Source: Streptomyces armeniacus
GTDB taxonomy: Bacteria > Actinomycetota > Actinomycetes > Streptomycetales > Streptomycetaceae
Assembly (NCBI RefSeq): GCF_003355155.1
Contig: NZ_CP031320.1
Span: 2,455,236 to 2,519,235, forward strand
Direction: 5' to 3'
DNA: 64,000 bases
Shown: positions 53,704 through 61,701 of the stretch, piece by piece
Layout: each line of letters begins with the position of its first letter
Numbering within the stretch: position 1 is the first letter of the stretch
Notes under the pieces: generated by a model
Databases searched by the model: none
The model's input: only the letters and a program-made list of their open reading frames with translations
What the model was told of the DNA's origin: nothing
Translations under genes and position numbers: made by a program

Positions 53704-53723
53704 TTTGTGAACGCGTGCACAAA
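53704..53723. promoter_or_regulatory. Rex operator (ROP)
   Basis: TTGTGAACGCGTGCACAA, flanked by T and A, matches the Rex-binding consensus TGTGAAC/GTTCACA with one arm mismatched (GCACAA rather than TCACAA). It lies 97 bases upstream of the rex GTG. On the minus strand TTGACC lies upstream, so the site is within the promoter region. Rex autoregulation of rex-hemACD is known in Streptomyces coelicolor; presence of the site here supports the same control. Confidence 0.88.
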
Positions 53724-53886
53724 GATGGTGTCCGCTTTGTCCGGTCAACGTGACCGGCGCCACATGCACCAAGGGGGACACGCGGTCACACTCCTCACGT
53801 ATACGCCCCCGGAACTCAAAACGACCTCGATGGTAATCGAATTCCAGTCGATTACGGACCGCGCGGGCGCCGTGCGGCCGTACGCC

Positions 53887-54150
53887 TCAGCCCGTGAGCG
53901 CCGCCCGCAGCCGTTCCGGATCCACCCGCCAGAAGTCGTGCTGTGCGCCGTCCACCAGCACCACGGGGATCTGCTCCCAGTACAGCCGGTACAGCTCCGG
54001 ATCCTGGTTGATGTCCTTCTCCTCCCAGCCGGCGCCTGTCTCGGAACAGACCCTGACGATCGTGTCCCTGGCCACATCGCACAGATGGCAGCCGGGCTTC
54101 CCGATCAGAGTGACCTTCTTCTGGGGCTCCTGCGTCTCCATGGGACCCAT
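53887..54150 (-). CDS. Glutaredoxin-like small thiol protein
   Basis: 87 residues from ATG 54150 (MGPMETQEPQ); ATG 54141 is equally possible. CHLC in GKPGCHLCDVARDTI is the CxxC site, near residue 20, and IPVVLVDGAQ contains the cis-Pro. The DUF836/glutaredoxin-type fold is short for this family, with Trp FWRVDPERLRAAL at the end. It is upstream of rex in the same direction but about 280 bases away, and has its own promoter region. Confidence 0.85.
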   Translation of the reverse strand: MGPMETQEPQKKVTLIGKPGCHLCDVARDTIVRVCSETGAGWEEKDINQDPELYRLYWEQIPVVLVDGAQHDFWRVDPERLRAALTG

Positions 54151-54223
54151 TGTCCTGCGCCGCGTTCCCGAGCTGACATCCGCCCGTAACGGACCCACCG
54201 GGCGGACTGGCTATGCTCGCAGT

Positions 54224-55117
54224 ATGGCCATTCCGTCCTGGCTCACTCCCCGTAGGCGCTCCGCGACCGCGCGGAGCGTTCTCGCGGGCGAGGCGGCCGC
54301 CGAGGCGGCGCGCAAGCAGGAGGCGCCGGAGTTCCCGGTCAGCGGGGACACCCGCGCCGCGGCGTTCTTCGACCTCGACAACACGATCATGCAGGGCGCG
54401 GCCCTCTTCCACTTCGGCCGCGGGCTGTACAAGCGGAAGTTCTTCAGCAAGGGCGAGCTGGCCCGGTTCGCCTGGCAGCAGGCGTACTTCAGACTCGCGG
54501 GCGCCGAGAACGCCGGGCACATGCAGGACGCCCGTGACAGCGCCCTGTCCATCGTCAAGGGCCACAGGGTGTCCGAACTCATGGCGATCGGCGAGGAGAT
54601 CTACGACGAGTACATGGCCGGCCGCATCTGGCCCGGCACGCTCGCCCTCGCGCAGGCGCACCTGGACGCCGGGCAGAAGGTCTGGCTCGTCACCGCCGCG
54701 CCCGTGGAGACCGCGACGATCATCGCCCGCAGGCTGGGACTGACCGGCGCCCTGGGCACCGTCGCCGAGTCCGTCGGCGGCGTCTACACCGGCAGTCTCG
54801 TCGGCGAGCCGCTGCACGGCCCGGCCAAGGCGGAGGCCGTACGCGCGCTGGCCGCGGCGGAGCATCTGGAGCTCGACAGGTGCGCCGCGTACAGCGATTC
54901 GGCGAACGACATTCCGATGCTGTCGCTCGTCGGCTATCCGTATGCGATCAATCCTGACAGCCGGCTTCGCGCGCACGCCGCCGAAATGGGCTGGCGGCTG
55001 CGGGACTACAGGACCGGGCGCAAGGCAGCGAAGGTGGGCATACCGGCCGCCGCCGGAGTCGGCGCGGTCGCGGGCGGCGCGGCGGCCGCCGTCGCACTCC
55101 AACGCCGCCGCCGCTAG
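54224..55117 (+). CDS. HAD-IB family phosphatase with C-terminal membrane anchor
   Basis: 297 residues from ATG 54224. DxDxT motif FFDLDNTIMQ near residue 50, threonine/serine motif WLVTAAP, and the Lys plus acidic motif YSDSANDIPML near 225. These are the PSP/SerB-like HAD-IB signatures. The last 35 residues are a Gly/Ala membrane segment and a basic RRRR end. TATGCT (54212-54217) ends six bases before the ATG, giving a probable leaderless transcript. It is divergent from the glutaredoxin gene and lies ahead of bldN with a 388-base gap. Confidence 0.9.
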   Translation: MAIPSWLTPRRRSATARSVLAGEAAAEAARKQEAPEFPVSGDTRAAAFFDLDNTIMQGAALFHFGRGLYKRKFFSKGELARFAWQQAYFRLAGAENAGHMQDARDSALSIVKGHRVSELMAIGEEIYDEYMAGRIWPGTLALAQAHLDAGQKVWLVTAAPVETATIIARRLGLTGALGTVAESVGGVYTGSLVGEPLHGPAKAEAVRALAAAEHLELDRCAAYSDSANDIPMLSLVGYPYAINPDSRLRAHAAEMGWRLRDYRTGRKAAKVGIPAAAGVGAVAGGAAAAVALQRRRR

Positions 55118-55505
55118 CGCCTTTACGCACTACGGGGCGGCCAACGCGACTGCCCGCGCCGGGAGCACGGCGGCGTGCGAACGGGGCACGGCGACGACAC
55201 GCGCGCCCATCGCACTCCTTTACCCCCACCTGCGCCCCGCCAGTCCCGCGATCCGCAATCGGCCGGAAGTGGCCACGTAATCGACAAAACCTGCTCCCAA
55301 AGCGGTCAGCACCCCCTACGTGTTCGATTTCTGGTCGAGTGTCAACACGTAACAGATCAAACCGAATCGGCGATTTCAGCAACTAGGTGTAGCGCTCCCT
55401 GTACGAAGCGTTATTCTCCTCAGACGCAATCCGGTACCCACACGTCCCTGCACCGGACGCAAGGTCCCGCTCTGCACGTATGGAAGCTCTGCCTCTGGGA
55501 GTCCC
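55118..55505. other. Intergenic region upstream of bldN
   Basis: 388 bases without a gene, AT-richer than the surroundings, as expected for a heavily regulated developmental promoter. It holds the inverted repeat 55317-55351 and a possible -10 TATTCT at 55412-55417. A CGTAAC hexamer (55348-55353) is present without a matching CGTTGA. No clear BldD-type site could be identified by eye. Confidence 0.5.
55317..55351. promoter_or_regulatory. Inverted repeat in bldN upstream region
   Basis: TACGTGTT (55317-55324) and AACACGTA (55344-55351) are perfect inverse complements separated by 19 bases. It lies 155 bases upstream of the bldN start. The wide spacing would place the arms on nearly the same DNA face. 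No protein is known to me for this sequence. Confidence 0.4.
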
Positions 55506-56318
55506 GTGTACCCACACGTCGGGGTTGACACCTCGGGCCTGGCTACGCTGCGCACAACGGTCGTCGACCAGTTGCGTACTTTCGTCCCCACCGCGTACGC
55601 CGTCCCCGCCCTCGCCGCAGCCGCACCTGTCCCCGCACGCCCCTGCTACGCACTCGCCGACGGTGCCACCACCGGCGCCACCACGGGCCCCCGGGCCGTC
55701 GGCAGACGCGCCCGCACCGGCTCCTCCGGCACCTCGACCGCACGCCGCCGTCCGGCGGTGAGCGACAGCGACGCCCGCCGCATGATGGATCTGGTCGAAC
55801 GCGCCCAGAACGGCGAGTCCGACGCGTTCGGGCGCCTCTACGACCAGTACAGCGACACCGTCTACCGCTACATCTACTACCGCGTCGGCGGCCGTGCCAC
55901 GGCCGAGGACCTCACGAGCGAGACGTTCCTGCGCGCCCTGCGCCGCATCGGCACGTTCACCTGGCAGGGCCGCGACTTCGGCGCCTGGCTCGTCACGATC
56001 GCCCGGAACCTGGTCGCCGACCACTTCAAGTCGAGCCGCTTCCGGCTCGAGGTGACCACCGGCGAGATGCTCGACGCGAACGAAGTCGAGCGCAGCCCCG
56101 AGGAATCGGTTCTGGAGACCCTCTCCAACGCCGCACTCCTGGAGGCCGTCCGCAGGCTCAACCCGCAGCAGCAGGAGTGCGTGACCCTGCGCTTCCTGCA
56201 AGGCCTCACGGTGGCCGAGACGGCCCGGATCATGGGCAAGAACGAGGGCGCGATCAAGACCCTCCAGTACCGCGCGGTCCGTACGCTCGCCCGGCTCCTC
56301 CCGGAGGACGTGCGGTAA
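55506..56318 (+). CDS. bldN: Developmental ECF sigma factor BldN
   Basis: 270 residues from GTG 55506. Region 2 (FGRLYDQYSDTVYRYIYYRV to WLVTIARNLVADHFKS) and region 4 (ECVTLRFLQGLTVAETARIMGKNEGAIKTLQYRAVRTL, described in parts) lie at residues 100-185 and 215-265. The N-terminal 90 residues are an unusual pro-region with an Ala/Pro-rich centre; in S. coelicolor BldN is made as a pro-sigma whose extension is removed, and MYPHVGVDTSGLATLR here matches that protein's start as I recall it. It directs aerial-hypha genes such as chaplins and rodlins, and is followed 200 bases later by its anti-sigma factor gene. Confidence 0.95.
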   Translation: MYPHVGVDTSGLATLRTTVVDQLRTFVPTAYAVPALAAAAPVPARPCYALADGATTGATTGPRAVGRRARTGSSGTSTARRRPAVSDSDARRMMDLVERAQNGESDAFGRLYDQYSDTVYRYIYYRVGGRATAEDLTSETFLRALRRIGTFTWQGRDFGAWLVTIARNLVADHFKSSRFRLEVTTGEMLDANEVERSPEESVLETLSNAALLEAVRRLNPQQQECVTLRFLQGLTVAETARIMGKNEGAIKTLQYRAVRTLARLLPEDVR

Positions 56319-56363
56319 CCACTCGTAGCAGCACAGGCACCCCCGGTCACATCATCGTGACTC

Positions 56364-56392
56364 CGTAACCCGACTGGCTTTCCGCTCGTTGA
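56364..56392 (+). promoter_or_regulatory. Sigma-BldN-type promoter of rsbN
   Basis: CGTAAC (56364-56369), 17 bases, CGTTGA (56387-56392). The hexamers match the sigma-BldN promoter sequences reported for Streptomyces (CGTAAC / CGTTGA). It lies about 125 bases upstream of the rsbN start, so the sigma factor would activate expression of its own inhibitor. Confidence 0.75.
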
Positions 56393-56517
56393 GGGGGATG
56401 CAGACGCCCCGCGGTCATGCCGTGCCCTGGGTTTCCGTTCACCGAGCGGACGAGGGCGGGCCGTACTCCTTCCCTGCCGCGGGGGTCGACGCGTGCTGAC
56501 GAGAGGAGGTGCCGCCG

Positions 56518-57762
56518 GTGATCGGATCCGTGTCGACGAGCCGCCGGGCACATGCCCTCGCCCAGGCCCTGGACGAGCACGACCGCGAGGTCGGCGAGGA
56601 AACGGCCGACGGCGACCACGAGCAGTCCGTACTGCTCGCCGTGGCGGACGGACTGGACGCGCTGCCGAAGCCCGACCTGGACCCCGAGGTGAAGACCGTC
56701 CAACGGGCCCAGCTCATCGCCGCCATGGAGGCCGCCTTCGCCGAGGGTTCCCTCGGCGAAGGCGCCGCCGGCAGGGGCGACGGGCGTCCGGTGCCGGAGC
56801 AGCGCGGCGGCGCCCGTACGGGCAGAGGCGCGCACCGCGCGCCACCGCTGAGCGCCATGGCCCGGCTGCGCCCCAAGACCCGGCTGGGCAAAGGGCTGGC
56901 GGCGGGCGGCCTGAGCGTGGGCGTGGCGGCCACCGCGTTCGGCGGTGCCGCGGCGGCGAGTTCGGACGCGCTCCCCGGCGACACGCTGTACGGGCTCAAG
57001 CGGGGCATGGAGGGCATCCAGCTGGACCTCGCGGGCGACGACGCCGACCGCGGCAAGGTCTATCTGGACCACGCCTCCACCCGGCTGCGTGAGGCCCGCC
57101 GGCTGGTCGAGCGTGGCCGCTCCGGCGACCTCGACCACGAGTCCGTACAGGAGGTCCGCCGGGCGCTCTCCGGCATGCAGCACGACGCCTCCGAGGGCCA
57201 CCGGCTGCTCAGCGCGGCGTACGAACGGGACGGCAAGATCGGCACGATGCAGTCGCTCTCGTCCTTCTCCAAGGAGCACCGGCTGCGCTGGGCGCAGCTG
57301 CGCGACCTGCTGCCGGGGCAGCTCTCCGACGTCGGGGAGCGGGTGAGCTCCGTCTTCGACGCCATAGAGCAGGAGGTCGGTCCGCTCAGGTCGCTGTTCC
57401 CGCCGTCGCCCGACGACGCCGCGCCCGCCGAGAAGGACCCGGGGATCGAGGGGCGCAGCACCGAGGACGACGCTCCGCCGCGGCCCACACCGTCCTCGTC
57501 GACGGACCCCGCGGACGGTACGGGCGAGGACTCGGGCACGCCCACGCCGTCCGGCTCCGGCTCCGAATCGGCCGACGACGGACTGCTCGGCGGCAAGGGC
57601 CTCTTCGACCCGTCCGGCAGGCCCGACGGCCGGCGGTCCGGGGCGGACACCGACCCCGGGTCGGAGACGCCGAAGCAGCCGGCGCCGGAGATCACCCTGC
57701 CGCCGCTGGTCCCCGAGGTCCTGCCGGGGCTGGGCGGCGATGGGAAGGGCGGCGACAAGTAG
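56518..57762 (+). CDS. rsbN: Anti-sigma factor RsbN (DUF5667)
   Basis: Membrane-bound inhibitor of sigma-BldN. 414 residues from GTG 56518, where GGAGG lies eight bases upstream; GTG 56509 is an alternative. Residues 1-90 are the sigma-binding domain (SRRAHALAQALDEHDREVG region, LAVADGLDALPKPDLDPE). One membrane helix, LAAGGLSVGVAATAFGGAA, lies near residue 130, followed by a DUF5667 domain of helices (ALPGDTLYGLKRGME, RLREARRLVERG, ALSGMQHDASEGHRLL). The last 140 residues are a long Pro/Ser/Asp tail. Confidence 0.93.
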   Translation: MIGSVSTSRRAHALAQALDEHDREVGEETADGDHEQSVLLAVADGLDALPKPDLDPEVKTVQRAQLIAAMEAAFAEGSLGEGAAGRGDGRPVPEQRGGARTGRGAHRAPPLSAMARLRPKTRLGKGLAAGGLSVGVAATAFGGAAAASSDALPGDTLYGLKRGMEGIQLDLAGDDADRGKVYLDHASTRLREARRLVERGRSGDLDHESVQEVRRALSGMQHDASEGHRLLSAAYERDGKIGTMQSLSSFSKEHRLRWAQLRDLLPGQLSDVGERVSSVFDAIEQEVGPLRSLFPPSPDDAAPAEKDPGIEGRSTEDDAPPRPTPSSSTDPADGTGEDSGTPTPSGSGSESADDGLLGGKGLFDPSGRPDGRRSGADTDPGSETPKQPAPEITLPPLVPEVLPGLGGDGKGGDK

Positions 57763-57843
57763 GCCCGCGTACACCGGAGTCCGCCGCGTCCGGCGAACCC
57801 GGACGGCAGTCGGAACGGCGGTCCGGGTCGCGGTCCGGACCGC

Positions 57844-58866
57844 TCAGAAGAACACCGAACGGCGCTGGACCAGCAGCTTGTAGAGGGTGTGCTGGATGGT
57901 CTCCCGGACCTGGTCGGTCAGGTTGAACATCAGCATCGGATCGTCCGCCGCCTCCGGCGCGTAGCCGTCGGTCGGGATCGGCTCGCCGAACTGGATCGTC
58001 CACTTCGTCGGCAGCGGCACCGCGCCCAGCGGACCGAGCCAGGGGAACGTGGGCGTCACCGGGAAGTACGGCAGGCCCAGCAGCCGCGCCAGCGTCCGGG
58101 AGTTGCCGAGCATGGGGTAGATCTCCTCGGCTCCGACGATCGAGCACGGCACGATGGGCGCGCCCGTCCGCAGCGCGGTGGACACGAAGCCGCCTCGCCC
58201 GAAACGCTGGAGTTTGTACCGTTCCGCGAACGGCTTTCCCAACCCCTTGAAGCCCTCCGGCATCACGCCGACGACCTCGCCGCGCCCAAGCAGCCGGTGC
58301 GCGTCCTCGGCACACGCGAGCGTGTGACCGGCCTTCCGCGCCAGCTCGTTCACGACCGGCAGCATGAACACCAGGTCGGCCGCGAGCAGTCGCAGCGTAC
58401 GCCCCGCGGGGTGGTTGTCGTGCACCGCGACCTGCAGCATCAGCCCGTCGAGTGGGAGCGTGCCGGAGTGGTTGGCGACCACGAGGGCGGCGCCGTCAGC
58501 CGGTATGTTCTCGATGCCCTTCACCTCGACGCGGAAGTACGTCTCGTACAGCGGGCGCAGCAGGGACATCAGCACCTGGTCGGTGAGCTCGGCGTCGTAG
58601 CCGAAGTCGTCGACCTCGTAGTCGCCCGTGATCCGGCGCCGGAGGAACGCCAGCCCGCGGGCGGCCCGTTCCTCCCAGCCGCGGCCCTGCGGGGGCGCGT
58701 CGTCCTCCGGCGCGTCAGTCCGGGGCGGAGCCCCGGACTCGGACGGGGGCGGCTCCTGCGGCGCGTCGTGTGCCGCCGACGCCCGCGGAGGCGCGTCCTG
58801 CGGGCCGTCCGTACGGCGCCGCCGCCGGCCGTCGTCGTCGAACGGGATCACTTTGGCGTCAGCCAT
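57844..58866 (-). CDS. 1-acyl-glycerol-3-phosphate acyltransferase-like protein
   Basis: 340 residues from ATG 58866. The acyltransferase motif I is VANHSGTLPLD (NHxxxxD) near residue 130, and motif III is VMPEGFKGLGKPF, near residue 210, with motif PIVPCSIVGAEE later. About 75 charged/Pro-rich residues precede the domain. The function may be phospholipid synthesis or acylation of another lipid. Start overlaps the epimerase gene end by eight bases, so the pair is coupled. Confidence 0.9.
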   Translation of the reverse strand: MADAKVIPFDDDGRRRRRTDGPQDAPPRASAAHDAPQEPPPSESGAPPRTDAPEDDAPPQGRGWEERAARGLAFLRRRITGDYEVDDFGYDAELTDQVLMSLLRPLYETYFRVEVKGIENIPADGAALVVANHSGTLPLDGLMLQVAVHDNHPAGRTLRLLAADLVFMLPVVNELARKAGHTLACAEDAHRLLGRGEVVGVMPEGFKGLGKPFAERYKLQRFGRGGFVSTALRTGAPIVPCSIVGAEEIYPMLGNSRTLARLLGLPYFPVTPTFPWLGPLGAVPLPTKWTIQFGEPIPTDGYAPEAADDPMLMFNLTDQVRETIQHTLYKLLVQRRSVFF

Positions 58867-59968
58867 GGCGGTGCGGCCCCTCCTCGTGCAGCTGCTCCCC
58901 CGTACGGTCGGACTCCCCCGCGCGCCCGTACGCGTACGGTACGGACATCCGCGCCGCCAACCGGTCGACGGCCCCCGCCAGCCGCTCCGGGGGCAGCAGG
59001 CCCTCGCCGAGGGTGCGCGCGTAGTCCGCGAGGGTCTCGGCCGTGGTGTGGCGCGGCGCGAACCCGAGCACCTCCCGCATCTGCACGGCCCGTACGACCC
59101 GGCCGTGCGTGAGCAGCCGGATCTGCTCGGGCGAGAAGTCCGTGAGACCCACCGAGCGCAGCGCCGAGCCGCCCCAGCGGATCGCGGGCAGCAGCATCGG
59201 GACAGTCGGGCGGCCGAGCCGCCGCGCGCACTGCGACAGCAGCAGGACGCCGTCACCGGCGATGTTGAAGGTGCCCGCGTTGAACGTGCCGCGGGCGGGC
59301 TCGCCGGACGCCATCCGCAGCACCTCGACCGCGTCGTCCTCGTGCACGAACTGCAGCCTCGGGTCGTAACCCAGCACGGTCGGCAGCACGGGCAGCGCGA
59401 AGTAGTCGCCCATCGGCGAGTCCACCGTCGGACCGAGCACGTGCGCGAAGCGCAGCACCGTCACGGAGACGTCGGGGCGGCGGCGGCCGAAACCCCGTAC
59501 ATACCCCTCAATTTCGACCACGTCCTTGGCGAAGCCACCGCTGGGCAGCGCCTTGGGCGGGGTGCTCTCGTCGAAGACGGCCGGGTCGCGGGGCGCCGAA
59601 CCGTAGACGCCGATGCTCGACTTCACCACCAGCCGCCGCACGCCGGGCGCCTTCTGGCAGCCGCCGAGCAGCTGCATCGTGCCGATGACGTTGGTCTCCT
59701 TGACCGCCGCACGGGCGCCTCGCGGGCTCAGCGGCGTGCCGTGGATGTCCATGTGGACGACGGTGTCGACGTCGTGCTCCACCAGGACCTTGCCGATGGT
59801 CGGCTGCCGGATGTCCGCCCGTACGAACTCCGCGTCCCCCAGCTCGTGGACGGGCTTCACCACGTCGACGCCGATCACCCGCTCGACATCCGGGTCGCGC
59901 TGCACACGGCGGATGAAACGGCCACCGAGCTGCCGGGCGGCACCGGTGACGAGCACGACCTTGCCCAC
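58859..59968 (-). CDS. NAD-dependent epimerase/dehydratase (extended SDR)
   Basis: 369 residues from GTG 59968. VLVTGAARQLGGRFIRRV at residues 5-22 is the Rossmann motif, and DIRQP, NVIGTMQLLGG and the VKSSIGVYGSA Ser region follow. The YxxxK motif is not plain: GGFAKDVVEIEGYVRGF contains Lys without an obvious Tyr, so catalysis may differ or the protein may bind NAD only. The C-terminus is His/Gly/Glu-rich (EEGPHRHG). Transcribed with the acyltransferase, suggesting lipid or envelope modification. Confidence 0.85.
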   Translation of the reverse strand: MGKVVLVTGAARQLGGRFIRRVQRDPDVERVIGVDVVKPVHELGDAEFVRADIRQPTIGKVLVEHDVDTVVHMDIHGTPLSPRGARAAVKETNVIGTMQLLGGCQKAPGVRRLVVKSSIGVYGSAPRDPAVFDESTPPKALPSGGFAKDVVEIEGYVRGFGRRRPDVSVTVLRFAHVLGPTVDSPMGDYFALPVLPTVLGYDPRLQFVHEDDAVEVLRMASGEPARGTFNAGTFNIAGDGVLLLSQCARRLGRPTVPMLLPAIRWGGSALRSVGLTDFSPEQIRLLTHGRVVRAVQMREVLGFAPRHTTAETLADYARTLGEGLLPPERLAGAVDRLAARMSVPYAYGRAGESDRTGEQLHEEGPHRHG

Positions 59969-60096
59969 GAACTCTCCCCATCGTCCGGTGTCCCACGTGT
60001 CCCGCGACGGCGCGAGGCAACAACAAAACCGCCGCTCGCCGCCTCACACACTGCGGTGCGGGGCGAAAAGCGGCGGTCAACGAGCAGCGCGCTCGC

Positions 60097-60195
60097 TCAC
60101 TTCTTGTTGCGGCGCTGCACGCGCGTGCGCTTGAGCAGCTTGCGGTGCTTCTTCTTGGCCATCCGCTTACGCCGCTTCTTGATAACAGAGCCCAC
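60097..60195 (-). CDS. Small ribosomal protein bS22
   Basis: 32 residues from GTG 60195, preceded by GAGGG five bases upstream; too short for most gene callers. [19 protein letters not shown] and [13 protein letters not shown] are the AURKAIP1/COX24-like sequence of actinobacterial bS22, a very basic peptide bound to the 30S subunit near 16S rRNA. It stands alone between the epimerase operon and the bdtA-like gene. Confidence 0.95.
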   Translation of the reverse strand: MGSVIKKRRKRMAKKKHRKLLKRTRVQRRNKK

Positions 60196-60391
60196 GACTA
60201 CCCTCGCTCACGGTCATCCCCACTGACGCGGGGAGAACTCATCTCGAATCACTCGGTGCGGGGCGTCCGAGCCCACACGACCTACATGGGGCCAGCCTAC
60301 CCGCCACCGAGTGATGCTCGTAAACCGAGGTCCGTCGTGCCACTCCGCGGAACTCCACGGAACTCTGCGGACCGTTCGCGATCAAGGACGG

Positions 60392-60601
60392 CTAAGCGCT
60401 CTCCACCCCCACGTACGACTCCTGGAGGTAGTCATGAACGGCCTGTTCTGGGACCCGGAATGACCTGCCCACCCGGATCGCCGGCAGATGACCGCTGTGC
60501 ACCAAGCGGTACACGGTCATCTTGGACACTCGCATCACCGCGGCGACTTCCGCCACGGTCAGGAACACGACCTCGTTGAGAGGCCTCTCGCCAGCAGCCA
60601 T
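60392..60601 (-). CDS. Excisionase-type HTH protein, BdtA-like
   Basis: 69 residues from ATG 60601, MAAGERPLNEV. Almost entirely a MerR/excisionase-type helix-turn-helix: FLTVAEVAAVMRVSKMTVYRLVHSG, HLPAIRVGRSFRVPEQAVHDYL. It resembles SCO3328 (bdtA) of S. coelicolor, a BldD target, from memory. It would be a small DNA-binding protein acting in development. The 8-bp inverted repeat at 60618-60669 lies just upstream. Confidence 0.88.
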   Translation of the reverse strand: MAAGERPLNEVVFLTVAEVAAVMRVSKMTVYRLVHSGHLPAIRVGRSFRVPEQAVHDYLQESYVGVESA

Positions 60602-60617
60602 GTCACACCTGACCTTC

Positions 60618-60669
60618 CGCACATGTCGGGCACCGGCTTCCCCTCCGGTGACTCCTGCTCGCATGTGCG
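60618..60669. promoter_or_regulatory. Inverted repeat upstream of BdtA-like gene
   Basis: CGCACATG (60618-60625) and CATGTGCG (60662-60669), perfect arms 36 bases apart, 17 bases ahead of the start. The spacing suggests two separate sites or a loop rather than one dimer site. A role for BldD or self-control is inference. Confidence 0.35.
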
Positions 60670-60728
60670 CTCCTCCCCAGATTAGGTGCGGGTGATGCAA
60701 GTGGGGAAGAGGAGTAGCGTTCGGTCTC

Positions 60729-61568
60729 CTACTGTGACAGACACGCTCGATTGAGTACATAGTGAGCTAGCGGTCCGTAGCGGTCGGGCCGCGCAGTGTC
60801 ATCGAGGGGAACGGCGACCGACACCCGGCCTTCGGCCTGTCCGACGAACAGCGCCGGGTCGTCCGTATCACCCGGCCCCATCGCCTCGATGCCGAGCTGA
60901 CCTGCTGCGCAGACCCAACCATGATCACCGATGACCAGTTCCGGAACGGGCCCGTCACCGGTCGCGGCCGCGGCCAGTGCCGTACGCAACGGGAGGGGTG
61001 AGTGGGTATGTGCGCCCGGCGCACCCGGAGTTGGGCGAGCGCCGGGCTCGTGGACCAACGCGACTCCCCGTACGTAGGAAAGGTTGTACGGGCGTACGCC
61101 GAACCGGGTCGTTATGTCGACACGGCTGCCCTCCGCTGGTGCTAGTACGGGGCAGCCGGCCGCCGAGAGGCCCGACGCCAACGAAGCGTAGAACCCGAGG
61201 AGTCGGCCCGGATGCCCCGTTCCCAGCAGCACCGGAGCCCGCCGCCGCGCCGCCGCCGCGAGCCGCGCCGCGAACGCGTCCAGCGCGGCCACCGTACGGT
61301 CCGGGTCGATCGTGTCCTGCCCGGTCAGCCGCGCCGGGTCGGGCGAGACGCCGCACTCGGCGGCCATCAGGGCCACCAAGTCCGGCACGCTCCAGTCCCG
61401 TTCTGGCTCCAGACCGAGCAGCGCGCGGGGGTCGCGGGCGGCGAACAGGCGGTACCGCTCAAGACTCTTCTCGCGCGTCGTCGCGACCGTCCCGGCCAGC
61501 CGGGACGACAGCAGATGGGACCGCAGTCCGGCGGCAGCACTACTCAGCACGCACTCCATGCCGACCAT
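60729..61568 (-). CDS. Uncharacterised phosphatase-like protein
   Basis: 279 residues from ATG 61568 (or 61559). I recognise it only as a Streptomyces-conserved protein annotated as a phosphatase; no classical phosphatase signature is visible. Sequence blocks are VLLGTGHPGRLLGFYASLASGL (nucleotide-loop-like GTGHPGRL), PAEGSRVDITTRFGVRPYNLSYVRGVALVHEPG, and VIGDHGWVCAAGQLGIEAMG. These suggest an alpha/beta fold. It is minus strand, between the BdtA-like and deacetylase genes. Confidence 0.6.
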   Translation of the reverse strand: MVGMECVLSSAAAGLRSHLLSSRLAGTVATTREKSLERYRLFAARDPRALLGLEPERDWSVPDLVALMAAECGVSPDPARLTGQDTIDPDRTVAALDAFAARLAAAARRRAPVLLGTGHPGRLLGFYASLASGLSAAGCPVLAPAEGSRVDITTRFGVRPYNLSYVRGVALVHEPGARPTPGAPGAHTHSPLPLRTALAAAATGDGPVPELVIGDHGWVCAAGQLGIEAMGPGDTDDPALFVGQAEGRVSVAVPLDDTARPDRYGPLAHYVLNRACLSQ

Positions 61569-61701
61569 GCTGGCGGCCGTACGGGGTGGAGGGCGGGGGT
61601 TCGGGGCGGCATCACCCGTGGGGCGCAGCGCGCGTGCGTACGCGGGTACGCCGGTCAGTCCGTTCGCCGGTCAGTCAGTCCGCCCGTACGCCCGTACGCC
61701 G

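Noticed and set aside
55348..55371. CGTAAC near bldN as an autoregulatory sigma-BldN promoter
   Set aside because: No CGTTGA-type -10 follows at 16-18 bases; only CGATTT is found.
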